Notes under the pieces: model-generated
What the model was told of the DNA's origin: nothing
Databases searched by the model: none
Seen by the model: the letters and a program-made list of their open reading frames with translations, nothing else
DNA from: Ichthyophthirius multifiliis
Taxonomy: Eukaryota > Ciliophora > Oligohymenophorea > Hymenostomatida
Assembly: GCF_000220395.1 (NCBI RefSeq)
Contig: NW_004086432.1
Coordinates: 1-64,000 of the forward strand
Reading direction: 5' to 3'
Length of the DNA stretch: 64,000 bases
Part shown: positions 41,801-52,326 of the stretch, one piece after another
Numbering within the stretch: the stretch's first letter is position 1
Layout: every line of letters begins with the position of its first letter
Made by a program: the position numbers and the translations under genes

Positions 41801-44800
41801 ACATTATAATCCATTTCAACTTTACAAATAGTTGCATTACCTTCAAAACTTATTTCTTATATTGAAGGAGGTAATAGAATTAGTGGATTCGCAAATACTT
41901 TAATAGTACAAGGATATGGAAAAGATCCTGATATTTTTAATGAAGAAGATTCTTTAAAAGACCTAAATTACATTTGGAATTGTATAAATTTAAATACAGG
42001 AGAATAATGCAATATAACTTTAGTTAATTAAAAGTAAATAATTGTCCCTCCAAAAATATTACTTCCATATAATGCATATGAATTTAAGCTTACAATAACT
42101 AAAGGATAAAGATCTGAATCATCTAAAGTATAATATATATGATTTATAAATATCCATATTATATTTATATATATATATAATAAAGGTAACAATATTAATT
42201 AGTGAGCTAGATCTCCCTAAATTAGATTTAGATATTCCTCTTCATTTAATGAATAAAAAATTAAACTTAGACGAAGAAATAAAGCTTGATTTAAAATATA
42301 AAAATGCATCACCTGATAATCTTTATTATGCTGGAGTTCTTATTTATGACTTTAATAATGTAGCCACAATAAGATTTGATTATTTAACATTCAAATTCAG
42401 AATATGGAATTATTTCAATAAGTTTACTAAATCAAATACTATTTCTTTCAGAGCTAGTATATATGATCCTAATTTTTATATGCCTTCATAAACTAGTATT
42501 AATCTTCTTGTAAATTTTCCTCCTGGAAAATGCGAAGTAGAAATTAATCCTAAAGAAGGAATTGCTTATAGCACTATATTTTAATTTCGAATAAGTAATT
42601 GTTAAGATGAAGATTAACCATTAAAATATAAATTCTCATATTATATGAATTCTTAAAGTTATGATAATGATATATATAATGCTTAAACTTTAGGTTTAAA
42701 TTCATTAACTGATTTTAGAACTTTACAAAATTTCTAATCTGTATTACCACCTGGAAAATTAGAATAGTTCCCAAGTTCTCTATTAGATAAAGATATGCCT
42801 TTAGACTTTGATAATATTGATAAATAGAACTACATAATGATTGTTTTTAGTATAATTGATGGTTTAGGAGGAATAAGGAATATTACAAAAGTTATTCATG
42901 TAAACGAAAACAAAGATTTTAATGAAAAGAATCTATTAGATATATGGGATAAATAAAAAGGTACAATCGAATCTGAAGTATCTTTTCTTAATATTGTAGC
43001 TGAAAAAATGTAAGAAATGGAAGATATAAGCATAGATAATATAAAAAAAGCGATAACAAAATTAGAAAAATATAAAGAATAAATTACATCTATTGATATT
43101 TATTAATAAATATAAAAATCTATTAAAATACTCACAAATTCTAAAAAAATGAAAGATTCTTTAAGTTAAATAGAAATTAGTTAAATATATACCAACGTAG
43201 AATAATTTATTAAATAATAAGAATAGATTAATGAATAATATAGGAAAAATTTATAAAATAACTCTGTTGATTATAAGACATTAAGAATAAAAGATTCTGT
43301 GGAGAATAATTTAGTGAGAACAATAGGAATTTTAGATGCATTATTATAAAGTTAAAATAAAAAACTTATTGATATATAAAATTTATAATCAATTGAATAT
43401 TAACAATTAAAATAATAAAATAACAATTTGTTGAAATTAAATAAATAAATATCAATGTCTTTTTAATAAAATATGTTACCCAATGAAATACCAAAAACAA
43501 TTATAGGAAATAATTATAATATATAAATAAGTAAAGTAACTCCAAAAAAACTATAAAATAAAATAATAACTTAATAAAAATTTGCTAATTAAGATATTAA
43601 TGATTTTCAAAACAAATAAATTTAATCTAATAATTAAAATGAAGAATTTACTATATATAATTATAAATTAGAATAATATAAGGTAAATATATATATAAAA
43701 AATTGTATTTACATTTTATACAAAAAGAACAATCCATTTGTCTCTGATGATTCTTTTTAATATAAAAACAGTTAATATAATATTTATAATATAGATATTT
43801 CAAATGATTAAGGTCAAAAATATGAATCCTAAGAACCTTTTAGTTATTCTTTTCCTGTAACATCTTAAGTGAATTAGACTTAATTAGTTTGCATTGGAAA
43901 AGTAAGCAACATGTGGGGAAACTAAAACTGTGAAACTAAAATTGATAAAATATAAAATTCTTAATAATTAATATGTTAATGTTAAGGATAAACTCCTGCT
44001 ACAGTAGTTGAAGATATATCCGGTATTTACACCAATTTTGGCTAAAATGCTAAAAAGGTTTTTTAAGAAAATGCATTTATTAAAATAATGCAAGGAGATT
44101 TTATAGGAAGCAGTCTTTTTATAATAATAGTTGTCAAATCAGGAATATATATATTAATATTGATATGGAGCTGGTAATATAAAAAATAAAGTTTATATAT
44201 ATATATTTTAAAATAGGATATATGAATATAAAATATAATAAAAAATCTTCTAAAAATAAACTTAATAGTAAAAAAAGATTAAATTAATACTATAATCATT
44301 AAAACTATAAAATATCAAAGAATAAACTCCATAAAAAACTAAATAAACAGAAACAAAAAACTATTCAAAATTTATCCTTTTAAAATTAAATAACGTTATA
44401 ATACATAACATTCATAAAATAAATAACATATAATTTCATTAACTAGTAATATGACAGTATAAACAACTGAATCGCCTTTAAATTCTCAAGAAAATTAGCA
44501 ATAATTATAATCTTAAATAAAAAAAATAATCAAATAGAAATAAAATAATTAAATTGTTCTATAGTAAGATGAATCAGAAGTAATAGATTCAATTAATTAA
44601 AACAAACAATAAATATAATCCAAATTCAAAATACTATTAAATGAAAGTTAATAATAAAAATAATTGAAATATAATAGTAATATTAATCTATAAAATTTAA
44701 ACAAATAATCTAGTTTAATTAAAGATATTTCTTATTTAAACACAATCGAATAAAAAGAAAAATATTTATAAACAAAAGACCAAAAATTAGATAAAATATA

Positions 44801-46255
44801 GATAATTTTACTGAAAAACCAAACGAAAACCTTAAAACTATAGAACTAGATGAAACTAATTAAAAAATAGATTAAACAGAAAATAAGGAAAGATCGAAAA
44901 AAAGTCAAAGTTTTTTAAATAGAAAAGTGCAAAATTAAAGACCTAAAAGTGTTATTAAAGAAGAAAATATAGAAGAAAGTATCGAATTATAATAAAAAAA
45001 AGAGGTTAATAATCAATCAAAATAAAAATAATCTAAAAATTAAAACATAGAAATGGAAGATCTTAAAAATAATAAATTATATAAAAATGACATTTAAAAA
45101 TTTCCAAATTATTCTCAGAATGAAAATCAAATTTCTAAATAACTGATTCATTTTAAATCTCCTTAGTAAACAATTGCATAATTATCATCTAGTGAAACAA
45201 GTTAAAATTCACTATAAAGCAAAGAATAACCAAAAACATCAAAAAATTTGATAATTTAAAAAAATAAAAAATTAATTGATAATTAGATATTAATTAAAAT
45301 AGATAAAAAAAATAATGAAATATATAGAAAATAAGAAGAAAATGAATCTGAATCAACAGTAAATATTGAGGAAATATAATAAAAAAGATATTAATAAAAT
45401 AATCTAGTAAATATAACAATAAACAAAATTTTCTATAAAAACATATTCTTATTTTTTAAAAGTATATAAATAATTTTATAAAAATATAAATATATAAATA
45501 TATAAATATATATATATATATATTTATATATATATTATTATATTTACTTATTTTTATTTTTAATAGTACCATCACACATTCTTTTCTATTTTTTATTTTA
45601 ATAATTCTAAACTTTCAAGACCTTTTCGTGCTACACTTTTTTATTCATAAATTCTTATTTTATTATCATTGAATTTATTATTTGATAAGGTATTTATATT
45701 ATTATTAAACATTTTTTTTTTTTTTTTTATTTATACAAATAACATATTCTTTTTATATTTTATAAAAATTATTTAGTAAGGATTTCATTTAGGATTTAAC
45801 ATATATATAGTTTTTATAATTTCTATAACAGTTACTTTTATTATTGCAATAATTATAAAACTATAAACCTACTTATTCGCAAGTAAATATAAGATATTTA
45901 AAATTATTGCTATCGCTCTGTGTTTTTTAATAGTTTTAATAGGTAATTATATTATTATCGCTTGGATTGCTATTGCAAATAGAGATTTACTTGACAAATT
46001 ATCGATTTCATATTCAGTCGGATTTTTTTATGATTTTTTCATAACTTAGCCTATTGTTTTATGTATTAAATGCTGGGCTTTATTAAAAGTTAATTAAAAT
46101 AAAAATTCTTAATCTAAATTTATTTTGCTATTAAACATTTTATTTAATGATGAAAACACATTCAATAATTTATTGTAATTTTTAATTTTTATACTAATAA
46201 TTATTTTTTTATAAAAAAAAAAAGAAAAATAATAACAATAAATTTATTATAATGA
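11701..46255 (+). CDS. Giant cysteine-rich (furin-like repeat) REJ/GPS membrane receptor, polycystin-like tail
   Basis: One gene of about 34.5 kb and roughly 10,600 codons. It starts with signal peptide MLKIYIIYLYFIQLFLSQS. From 11,760 to about 40,050 run some 180 units of about 50 aa with pattern CxxC-x3-CxxC ... CxxC ... [FY]L ... C-x3-CP-x-G-[FY] (furin-like/growth-factor-receptor type). Then come a CxC sub-type block, a REJ-like region, a GPS motif, a first TM, a long Lys/Gln-rich loop, and a tail with motif KLSRPFRATLFYSQI and several TM segments typical of polycystin-1-like proteins. Introns read: 14214-14320, 14669-14871, 15335-15379, 16518-16569, 16802-16904, 18886-18964, 19313-19356, 20065-20111, 21996-22115, 23733-23796, 25534-25905, 26306-26354, 26456-26607, 28597-28669, 29437-29501, 33209-33328, 33635-33693, 33930-33981, 35596-35666, 37942-37990, 38749-38853, 39280-39454, 42128-42185, 43683-43727, 44174-44216 (uncertain), 45461-45566, 45690-45776. 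The frame is continuous apart from one-base breaks at about 27,299, a cluster at 28,740-30,050, and 44,220-44,800. Role unknown; cell-surface or organelle-lumen receptor inferred. Confidence 0.85.
14227..14305. repeat. TA dinucleotide tract inside intron 1 of the giant gene
   Basis: Almost uninterrupted (TA)n within the intron at 14214-14320. Similar tracts fill introns near 1516-1559, 16857-16895, 18905-18961, 38761-38815 and 49556-49592, and can be expected to vary in length between copies or assemblies. Confidence 0.8.
14699..14766. repeat. 11-bp minisatellite in intron 2 of the giant gene
   Basis: About six near-perfect copies of TTATATTTAAA in direct tandem, decaying to variants at the 3' side. 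It lies wholly within the intron 14669-14871 and is the cleanest non-dinucleotide tandem repeat noticed in the noncoding sequence of this window. Confidence 0.75.
40051..40775 (+). repeat. Distinct CxC-type repeat block ending the cysteine array
   Basis: Five units that differ from the preceding array. Each carries a CxC pair followed by a Gly/Asp step (for example ECPP, CSCTEGTFD, CVCPKGKFD, CDCPIGFFE, CSCRDGLYD, CICP), with Arg-Gly-Asn/Arg-Asn patches such as CRGNRINPPF. The coding here is noticeably richer in G and C and uses CAA/CAG and CGA more often than upstream. It sits between the furin-like array and the REJ-like region. Confidence 0.7.
40776..44173 (+). other. REJ-like / GAIN-like region with GPS motif and first TM of the giant protein
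   Basis: A mostly cysteine-poor segment of about 1,000 codons, beta-rich then helical, occupying the position of a REJ module in polycystin-1-like proteins. At about 43,890-43,990 it holds a GPS-type motif: cysteine, MWGNQNC, LICQCQGQTPATVV. The W, C and CxC spacing fits the GPS consensus, but the usual His-Leu before the cleavage Thr is Gly-Gln. A hydrophobic segment (GSSLFIIIVVKSGIYILILI, near 44,110-44,165) is the first transmembrane helix. REJ assignment is by position and by the GPS; a profile search would decide it. Confidence 0.65.
44217..46255 (+). other. Cytoplasmic loop and multi-pass polycystin-like tail of the giant protein
   Basis: From 44,220 to 45,460 the sequence encodes a Lys/Gln/Asn/Ser-rich hydrophilic loop whose frame appears to break (near 44,220-44,450 and at about 44,799). 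From 45,567 the frame is clean: SIFYFNNSKLSRPFRATLFY, then hydrophobic segments LILLSLNLL, YIVFIISITVTFIIAI, IIAIALCFLIVLIGNYIIIA, and YDFFITQPIVLCIKCW. It ends NLLQ before TGA at 46253-46255. The KLSR-P-x-R-A motif before a TM is the recognisable polycystin-1/REJ family signature. No pore-forming signature was identified. Confidence 0.7.
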
Positions 46256-46632
46256 AAAAAAGAAATAAAAGATTTCATATAATCATTAAATTTTTATATA
46301 TAAAATAAATATATTTTAATTATATTTATTAAATTAAGAAAAAAAAAAAAAATTAAATATTTTTTATATAATTATATTATTTGAAAGTTATATTTAAAAT
46401 AAATTAAAATTATTTTATATTATATATTATATTTAAATATTATTTTGTTCTTTTTTTACTTTAATTATTTTTACTTTAAAATAATATATATTAAAAAAAA
46501 TTAACATTAAAATACATCATAACAAAAAATAATAAATTTCTTAAAAATTTTATTAAAGAAAAAAAAAAAAAAAAAAAAAATCTATATATATATATAAATG
46601 TATAATAAAATAATTATTTATTTAATTATTTA
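46256..46632. other. Intergenic spacer between convergent genes
   Basis: A/T-only sequence with a long A run near 46558-46580. It separates the 3' ends of the giant gene and the NT-C2 gene. No gene seen. Confidence 0.5.
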
Positions 46633-47537
46633 TCAATACAAAATTTGTTCTATTAACTAATTTCCTCCAACTTATAAAGCTTTATTATATATATCCCCTA
46701 TTTTTTATTTTTATTTAACAATTTCCATTTATAAATATTCTACAGTTTTTTAACATTCATTAAGATTTTAACTCTTAGCTTTTAACGCGTTTTCTAAATC
46801 TTTAATTTAATGTTATTTTTCTTCATTTTCTTTTTTTAACTAATTAACTTTTTATTCATTTATATTTTAATCATCTTTAATTTTCTACTACAAAGCTTTA
46901 ATTTAAGCCAAAAACTTCTCTTTTTCTAATTCAAAAGCAGCTTTTTCTTAAGAATCGATTTTTTTTTAAGAAGTTTCATTTTTTTTAACATCATTATCTC
47001 CTTATTTAACTTTAATATCTGCCTCTTTTAATTATTCGATATTTCCATTTGCCTTAGTCATAGTAGATTACTAACTAATTTAATCAAATTCTACTTAACA
47101 AATCATATTTAAGCAGATAATAAATTCAAAATTAGCATTTTTATCAGGACATTTTTAGATATTAAATTTTTCCTCTTTTTCTATTATTTTTTTTAATAAA
47201 CTTTTAAATTGATTTTTTTACTTATTTATTTATTGTTAGCATAAGATGATAAATCTACATTTACAACACCAGCAACTTTTTGCCCTTTTGCTGTATGAAT
47301 AATAAATGTAAATGATGCTTTTTTTTCTAAAAACTATTTCGTTGCATTGTCTAAATATAAATTTGTTTCCAAGTTTAGTGTTTCTTAAAAATTTACTTAG
47401 CCATTTACTAAATCAAATAATTTGCTTTCTAATTTTTATTGACCTCTTTTTAATAATATCTGAATTTAGCAAGGAAAAGATATTGCTATATTTAATTTTT
47501 GTAATTGAAATAAAAATTAAAACTTAAATGCTTTCAT
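46633..47537 (-). CDS. NT-C2 domain protein with C-terminal coiled coil
   Basis: A protein of about 287 aa. The N-terminal 150 residues fit the N-terminal C2 (NT-C2/EEIG1-EHBP1-like) fold: KFQFLFQLQKLNIAI, a strand set including VNFQETLNLETNLYL, SFTFIIHTAKGQKVAG, VVNVDLSSYA, then KCPDKNANFEFIICL. The rest is coiled coil rich in K, E and Q (for example EKAAFELEKEKFLAQIKALQ). One 41-nt intron, 47181-47221, is required to join the two halves in frame; without it the frame slips by one. The stop TGA is at 46633-46635. Such proteins tether membranes or link to cytoskeleton in other eukaryotes; the role here is inferred only from the domain. The start is the first ATG before the C2 strand. Confidence 0.75.
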
Positions 47538-47840
47538 TTTAAATAATTTGAGAATAAATAAAAAATTAATTTATTATATTTTAACAAATAGATTTTATTA
47601 TAATATATATTTGATAAATATATATATAATATTGAAAATAAAAATAAACTTCCTTAATTTACAAATATAGAAAAATATAATTTTATTTATATATATAAAA
47701 TTAATATTAAAAATAAAATTTTCTAATAAATTTAAAAATATATAGAAAAAGATCATTAACTTATAAATTAATAAAATTATTAAAATTAAAAATAAAATAA
47801 AAAAAATATCTATAAAAATTAAAAAATATATATATATATC

Positions 47841-47877
<37 letters not shown>

Positions 47878-47916
47878 ATATATATAAATCTATTTATAAT
47901 TTTATATAATTTAATT
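47538..47916. other. Intergenic spacer
   Basis: Very A/T-rich, with TA runs at about 47825-47890. It lies between two minus-strand genes. No gene seen. Confidence 0.5.
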
Positions 47917-49548
47917 TCATGTATAAAAATGTTTTTTCTATTTATATCTACTCTACATAAACTATTATTATTTTTTAGTTCTTTACTTATATTTAATATG
48001 CTTTATAACATTCGACGCATTATTATGTTTAAAATAATACTCATATTCTTTTAAACACTCAAAATCATTTATATAGAATTAATTTTATTAATTTTACTAA
48101 ATAATTTAATGAATATGATAAAACTAGCTTTAATTTTAGTTTTAGCTTTATCTTCTATTTCTTTATAATTAAAAATTTCCATTTTTATCATCTTTAGTAA
48201 ATAATTCTTATATTTTTTACAAAAAAGTCTCTTCATTAGATATTCCATTTTTTTTTCCAAATTCTATCATTTAATTAGTCATGCTTCTACTCTATTATTT
48301 GATTTGATCTTTGTTATCTTTGAGAATTTATTTAATTTAAGGATTAATATTTTATTTCTAAATAATATTATATTTATCATTATTCAAATTATTATTGTCT
48401 TCTATTTAAAAAATACTATTCTATAATTTATAATTTCTCCTAGCATTTAATTTATTATAACTATGTTGTTTAAGTAATTCTATTTAATTATAAAAGTTTT
48501 ATTATTTCTAAGATAAAGTTCTTTCTATAAGCGAATTATCAATATTTTTTTCCGTCTTCTATTATTATTTCTTATATTTTAAAACTAACGAATTTTCAAT
48601 AGTCTTTAATGATTTTTATTTAATTTTTTTATTCACTATATTTGGAAAAGATTCAAAATCAACACTTTTTAAAGAAACCTTTTCAAATTCAATATTTTAG
48701 AGTATATTTTCATCTTTTTTTTCCTAACTATCATCTTCTTCATTTATCAAATGTAGGCTTATATTTTCATTTGATTCCTATAGTTTTTAATTACATATTG
48801 GAGACTATATTTTAGTATCTTTTTTAGAAAAAATAGGTAAAGAATTAATACTATTTAACTGACTTAAAGACTATTTTTTTTTAATCATTTAAATAAAGGA
48901 AATATTTTATTATTTTTTATATCCTTTTTTATTTTTTTACTCAGAATTTGTATCTTCAGCTATATAATTATTATTTATATTAGAAGATTTTAATAATTTT
49001 TCTTAATTAATATCAATTTCATCTGATATTATTTTATTATCATTATTTAGTAATGTTTAATTTGAAGAAATAAAGTCATCGTTTTCTTCGGTTTCATCTT
49101 AAAAAAGCATTTCTCCTTGATTTTCTAAGATTTCTTCATCTTCTTCATCATCTTATCTAGTTATGAATTTTCGATTGTTTATTTCTTATTTAAATTCTTC
49201 ATTTTCGTATATTATTCGAGGAGCTTATTTAAAAAATTATTTATCAGTCAAATAAACGTCTATTTTTTAATCTAAATACTTTATTCTTGTTTATTTCAAA
49301 GCAAATTTTACTTCATAATTCTATTTTAAACTTTCGAATTCCTTCCTACGATATTTCTTTTATTATTATTATCTTTCAAAACATTCTTAAGAATAAGTAT
49401 ATCTCGCAAGGAATTATTCCTTTGATTTTTTATAATGAATTAAATGACAATTAGTTATAAAATGATTGTATTTTCCACAAGAAATACATGAAATATTCTC
49501 ACATATAGAATATATTTACATGAAATCTTTTATTTAGCAAAATTTTTC

Positions 49549-49596
<48 letters not shown>

Positions 49597-51475
49597 TCAT
49601 TTATTCATTATATATATATTTATAATTTTTATACAAAATCATTAGGGAATTCTTTCAATACGCTAATAAAATTTTTATATCCTAATTTTAATAAATGAGT
49701 TTCTTTTACACATTTTGCTGTATTTTCTCTTATACTACCGTAGAAAAATTCCTTTTCTCCAAAAAACTTCCCTTACTTAAAAAAATTTAAATAAAAAAAT
49801 TAAATTAACAAACAAAAATTACTTAAACACTAAATAATTATTTTTAATTTTTTCCATATTCAATAATTAATTCAACAGTTCCTTTTTATACAAAATAAAT
49901 ATCATTTTCTTCTTAACATCCTTATTAATAGACAATCTCGCCTGGCCCACAAACCCTTTCTTTAAAATAAACTGATAATTCTAAAAGAAATTCATTCGAA
50001 AATTTCAAATTAAATAGCTTTGAAGATTTAAGTATTCTCCCATAAAAATCTTTCTATATTTCATTTTTTAAATTATTAGAAAGACAATTCAAAATCTATT
50101 CTCCTTTAATCGGATTATCATCTTCTTATCTTTTAATATATTCCATATATTTCATCACCCTAACCTAAATATCAATATTAATTTACCTAGACCTCATATA
50201 AACTGACATTTCATATCTTTTTTAGCTTTAATAAAAATAAAAAAATATAAAAGAAATTAAACGATTACTTAAAATCAGCTTCCTTTTAAGCCAATTCTTG
50301 AAAAATACTCCCTATCGTATTAACAGTATAAGCAAAAACCAATGACCCAAGTAAGACCATAATAATAACAAAAATCTTTTCCAAAACAGCAACTGGTTTA
50401 ATATCTCCATACCCAACTGTAACCATAGTAATAATCGAGAAATACAAAGAATTTAAATATTTTATTAAATTATTATCATGTTAAATCTACTAATCTACAA
50501 GCCAAGTTTATAAGTTTCCCCTTTAAATCTCATTCATAGAAATAAGATGAAAAATACACCCACAGACATGAGCCACATAAACTACCATTAAAAGTAGACT
50601 CACGAGCCTATATAAATGAGAGCATCTTTAGTCTACTTAATATCTTTGAATAATATCCTATTTCAAATTTTAAAATTGGTAAAGTTTTAAAAATATAAAC
50701 ATTTTCATAAAGCAAGAAGAAATTAAATAACCTATAAAATAAGAAGTAATCACGATTATATCTATTAAAAATTAATGCTTATAATTTCCTAAAATATGAT
50801 TTCTATCTAACTATTTAGCCCCATCTTCGTAATATCCTGTGTTTATTTAGATAAAAATATCAATAAAAAATACTATAATGGGTAGAATATAGAATACTTA
50901 TTGATCAATTGTTCCAAAGGAAATTTAAAAAGGAACGACAATCAATTATATAATTAACATAATAATGTAAAAAATCTTCCAGTTAATAATTAATTTATTT
51001 TCTGGTTAAAAAACATGCAATTTATTCAAGAAATAAAAGCTTTGATATTTCAATATCTACATAGTTTAATCAAAAAAATAATATGACTTATCATTTATTA
51101 AACCAAAATGGAATTTTTACAAATATTTCCAGTTTAAATTACTAGTTTAGTTTTTTATATTTTATAAAAATTTATTTATAATTTATATTTTTGTCATTAT
51201 TTCCCATTTTTATTTAAAAGCAGAATTAGGTTAATGTGCCAGATTTTATACTCTTTATTATGGGTGTATACGAGTTTATTAAGTCAAAAGCAATTATGGT
51301 TATTATTGTAATTTTTATTAATAATATAAATAATCATGTTGCTAATTTAAGTGAGGTTAACTTGAAGTAATTTTGTTATAATTTACTTTAGATGGAGGTC
51401 CTTAAATAATATTTATTTCTTGTATTTCTGTTATTAAAATATCTCTATTTATTTAGCTGTTTTTTTTAACGACAT
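47917..51475 (-). CDS. Cyclic-nucleotide-gated-type K+ channel with C-terminal zinc knuckle
   Basis: Six-TM potassium channel of the CNG/HCN/EAG superfamily, about 1,100 aa. In order: an Asn/Gln-rich cytosolic N-terminus (start MSLKKNSQ, 51475); S1-S6 between about 50,950 and 50,290; selectivity filter TMVTVGYGD near 50,410; a C-linker; and a cyclic-nucleotide-binding domain (CGPGEIVYQQG, FGEKEFFYGS) from about 50,050 to 49,650. Next is a CCHC zinc knuckle CISCGKYNHFITNC (C-x2-C-x4-H-x4-C, about 49,448-49,489), then a long acidic/Gln-rich tail to TGA at 47917-47919. Introns were read near 50,227-50,272, 49,775-49,835 and 49,554-49,630. S4 carries only a few Lys residues (KMFIFLKLYQFQNLK), and the phosphate-binding cassette has NTA where RTA is usual, so nucleotide gating is uncertain. 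K+ selectivity is inferred from GYGD. Confidence 0.88.
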
Positions 51476-51812
51476 TTATCAGATAATTTATTTATTAATT
51501 TTATTTAATTATTTTCTTTTGAATATATTGTTGTTTTATTGTTTATATTTTTAAAAATTATATGATAACTTTATTTTTATTTTATTAATAAAAAAAAGAA
51601 GAATTATTTAAATGCTAATTTTTTTTTTTTTTAAAAATAAAAAAATATATAATAATTTTTTAAATTTATAAAAAAACCAAAAAAAAAATACAAACTTTGT
51701 TTCCAAAAAAAAAAAAATACAAAAAAATTAGTAAGTTTTCTCTTAATTTTATAAAATAAAAATCTTATTTGAAAGAAAAAAAAAAAAAATATATTTAATT
51801 AAAAATAAAAAA
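51476..51812. other. Divergent intergenic region
   Basis: A/T-rich sequence between the 5' ends of the channel gene (-) and the B-box/Kelch gene (+), so it should hold both promoters. Poly-A/poly-T runs dominate; no recognisable element. Confidence 0.45.
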
Positions 51813-52264
51813 ATGAATAAAAACACAACTAATTGTGCATTATGTAAATAAATTCTAACAATTAAAACATTTTGCATTTAATGTAATAAAGTGTACTGTA
51901 CCGAATGTCACAAAACACACCACTAAAAAGAACATATAACAATATAAACAGTCCCAAACGTAATGTAAACAATTTAAAACATAGGTTAAACAAACACAAA
52001 AATAAACAATGAGTAAAATATTGAGGAAAAAACCCCATATAAAATATAAATTCGTATACCAACAAGTAGTTGTTCCTCAGAAGAAAGTTTAAACGAAGAA
52101 ATATTTAAACTAATATAAATATAAGAAATCGAAAAATAAAAAATTAATAGTACATTTACTATATCAAAATAAATGGTTGAAGAATTTACAAGTAATAATA
52201 ATAATTATAATAATACATGCAATAATACAAATAATTATAATAATAATTATACTAATAATTATAC

Positions 52265-52326
<62 letters not shown>

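Noticed and set aside
11701-46255. The cysteine array as several adjacent genes
   Set aside because: Frame and repeat pattern run on through each intron, with only one signal peptide (at 11,701) and one membrane end (at 46,255). No internal promoter-like spacer was found. The only internal TGAs follow one-base breaks.
49448-49489. Zinc knuckle as a retroelement remnant
   Set aside because: It is in frame with the channel CNBD and tail, with no gag or pol sequence nearby; better read as part of the channel protein.
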